Shown one piece after another: positions 51,424-52,658 of a stretch of DNA of 52,658 nt. Origin of the DNA: Nisaea sp. (lineage in GTDB: Bacteria > Pseudomonadota > Alphaproteobacteria > Thalassobaculales > Thalassobaculaceae); NCBI RefSeq assembly GCF_017640745.1, contig NZ_JAEPQA010000029.1, positions 1-52,658 on the forward strand, in the 5' to 3' direction. Numbering within the stretch: the stretch's first letter is position 1; the number at the start of each line of letters is the position of its first letter. The notes under the pieces are model-generated. The model was not told where the DNA came from. It worked only from the letters and a program-made list of their open reading frames with translations, and ran no database searches. Both the position numbers and the translations under genes were made by a program.

Positions 51424-51735
51424 TCACATCGGCAGTTTTCTGGCATCGAGCGCGCGATCGACGGCGCCCGGGATCTCGGAGCGGTCGATGCCGATATCGA
51501 GCAGCTGGCGATCGCTCATGGCGTCCAGGGTCCGGATGTTCGCGCGCCGCCGTTGTGCACGGAGGATTTCGGCAATGCCCTGAACGACCGCCGTTTTCAC
51601 GACCTTGAACAGGCGGGCCAATGCAGTTGACGGCGAGAGGAGGGGTTCCGGTTTTGGCGAAGCGCAGCAAAGTGACACGGGTGATCTCCATCGGCTGATC
51701 TGTCCGGATACCTCGTTCGAATGAGATAATTTCAT
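51424..51735 (-). CDS. DUF1127 protein with N-terminal extension
   Basis: A 103-residue basic protein. The C-terminal 45 residues, with RRRANIRTLDAMSDRQLLDIGIDRSEI, are a clear DUF1127 (YjiS-like) domain: a short Arg-rich helix-turn-helix-like unit, recently linked to RNA binding and phosphate or C1 metabolism in other Alphaproteobacteria. The first 55 residues are unlike other members. I set the start at 51735; the frame is open to 51966 but that part overlaps the LysR gene. The ribosome site is weak, so the start is uncertain. Confidence 0.7.
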   Translation of the reverse strand: MKLSHSNEVSGQISRWRSPVSLCCASPKPEPLLSPSTALARLFKVVKTAVVQGIAEILRAQRRRANIRTLDAMSDRQLLDIGIDRSEIPGAVDRALDARKLPM

Positions 51736-51868
51736 TTGAAGACCGGTAATCCGGAAGAGCGGATCTGACTTTTGTATGCGTTGATATGGAGGGAGAATGG
51801 GGGTATGCCGTTGGGCGGACAAACGAGAAGATCTCGGTATATAAATTAGAAAAATTTGAAGGTAGGCG

Positions 51869-52658
51869 ATGGCTCGACCGCTCCCTCCGCTGAATGCCCT
51901 TCGCGCCTTCGAGGCTGCCGGCCGACATCTCAGCTTCACGAAGGCGGCGGCCGAGTTGAATGTCACGCCAGCAGCCGTGAGCCATCAGGTGAAGGCGCTG
52001 GAGGATCTGATCGGCACGCCCCTGTTCCGCCGTCTGACCCGGGCGCTGGTGCTGACGGATGCCGGGCAGGCAGCCCTGCCGTTATTGGGGCAGGGTTTCG
52101 ACAGGCTGGCCCAGGGCGTCGAGGCGATGCGCGCGCATTCAGAGAGCGGGGTTCTGACCATCAGCGTCAGCCCGTCCTTCGGCGGCATGTGGCTGGTCCC
52201 CCGGCTGGAGCGCTTCCGCTGCAGGCATCCGGAAATCGAGATCCGCATCGACGGCACCGACCGGCTGGCCGACCTTGCCCGTGGAGAGGCCGACATCGCG
52301 ATCCGCTACGGTCCGGGCGGCTATGAGGGGGTGCGGATCGACTGGCTCTTCCGCCAGATCAACACCCCGGTCTGCAGCCCCGCGCTGCTCGCTGGGGAAC
52401 ACCCCCTCCGCACGCCGGAGGACCTCCGTCATCACACGCTGTTGCATATCGATTGGACAGACACGGAGCCGAGCTGGCGCATGTGGCTGGCGGCTGCCGG
52501 CCTGCAGGATATCGTCCCGGCGAGCGGGCCGTGGTTCAGCATGGAAAGCATGGCGGTGCAATCCGCCCTCGACGGCTACGGGGTCGCGCTGGTCGGAGAC
52601 GTGCTGGTCGCCGACCATCTCGCCGCCGGACGCCTCGTGCGGCCCTTCGATCCGAGCT
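51869..52658 (+). CDS. LysR-family regulator, GcvA type (cut by window end)
   Basis: The first 263 codons of a LysR regulator; the frame is open to the last base. It has the N-terminal HTH (LNALRAFEAAGRHLSFTKAAAELNVTPAAVSHQVKALED), closest to GcvA and related activators, and a periplasmic-binding-like effector domain with VSPSFGGMWLVPRLERF and VADHLAAGRLVRPF. GAAGG precedes the ATG. It is divergent from the DUF1127 gene; an AAATT/AATTT inverted pair at 51843-51857 lies just before its start and could be its own binding site. Target genes likely lie beyond the window. Confidence 0.9.
   Translation, partial: MARPLPPLNALRAFEAAGRHLSFTKAAAELNVTPAAVSHQVKALEDLIGTPLFRRLTRALVLTDAGQAALPLLGQGFDRLAQGVEAMRAHSESGVLTISVSPSFGGMWLVPRLERFRCRHPEIEIRIDGTDRLADLARGEADIAIRYGPGGYEGVRIDWLFRQINTPVCSPALLAGEHPLRTPEDLRHHTLLHIDWTDTEPSWRMWLAAAGLQDIVPASGPWFSMESMAVQSALDGYGVALVGDVLVADHLAAGRLVRPFDPS

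Overview
The window reads as high-GC chromosomal DNA of an alphaproteobacterium, most likely a marine or environmental member of the Rhodospirillales. The evidence is the DUF2842 and TIGR02186 families (both typical of Alphaproteobacteria), cytoplasmic sulfite-oxidising SoeABC, TRAP transporters, opgC/opgH, long-form serA and a REP-like palindrome. Genes are dense on both strands. I see no tRNA or rRNA gene, no CRISPR array, no transposase and no integrase.

Layout. (1) 1-3461: a large secreted RTX protein with a DUF4347 domain in AT-rich surroundings, flanked by an intact and a decayed copy of a small DUF2842 membrane protein gene. (2) 3679-12922: an MFS transporter, then a leftward sulfite module (TSUP exporter, TIGR02186 protein, universal stress protein, soeA-soeB-soeC), plus an orphan NitT/TauT-type ABC ATPase. 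(3) 13106-16588: a PilZ protein and three glycosyltransferases (two GT9, one GT4) for surface glycans. (4) 16610-25553: an RpiR regulator divergent from an N-formylglutamate amidohydrolase-like enzyme, a TRAP transporter (Q, M, P), a glutamine-synthetase-like ligase, an aldehyde dehydrogenase and an iron alcohol dehydrogenase. I read this as a catabolic operon that gamma-glutamylates, oxidises and deglutamylates an amino alcohol or related amine. (5) 25605-29657: a leftward ureohydrolase, amidase and agmatine-deiminase-family trio for guanidino/ureido compounds, next to a dienelactone-hydrolase remnant. (6) 30071-35667: a small lipoprotein, a Sel1 protein, an exported FKBP-rhodanese fusion, a DUF3445 haem N-demethylase-like protein, a VOC protein, a DDAH/amidinotransferase-family enzyme and an acyl-CoA ligase. 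(7) 35770-40258: a consensus sigma-54 promoter in front of a 56-residue acidic protein, then an esterase-opgC pair divergent from opgH (osmoregulated periplasmic glucans). (8) 40335-45095: Nudix, PKHD dioxygenase, glutathionyl-hydroquinone reductase-like protein, an unknown Ala/Pro-rich protein, two tandem SpoIIAA/STAS-like paralogues and an unknown 169-residue protein. (9) 45286-48621: a leftward small RNA or attenuator with its own promoter and terminator, serC-serA, and a REP-like palindrome. (10) 48703-52658: tandem-domain Usp, a TetR regulator with two palindromic operators over its promoter followed by yciI-like and tag, a DUF1127 protein, and a LysR regulator cut by the window end.

The most promising undescribed elements are the gamma-glutamylation/TRAP operon (region 4), the sigma-54-driven microprotein, the leftward RNA upstream of serC, the FKBP-rhodanese fusion and the possible DDAH/N-demethylase pairing. 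All functional links are inferences from gene families and neighbourhood; no database search was possible.
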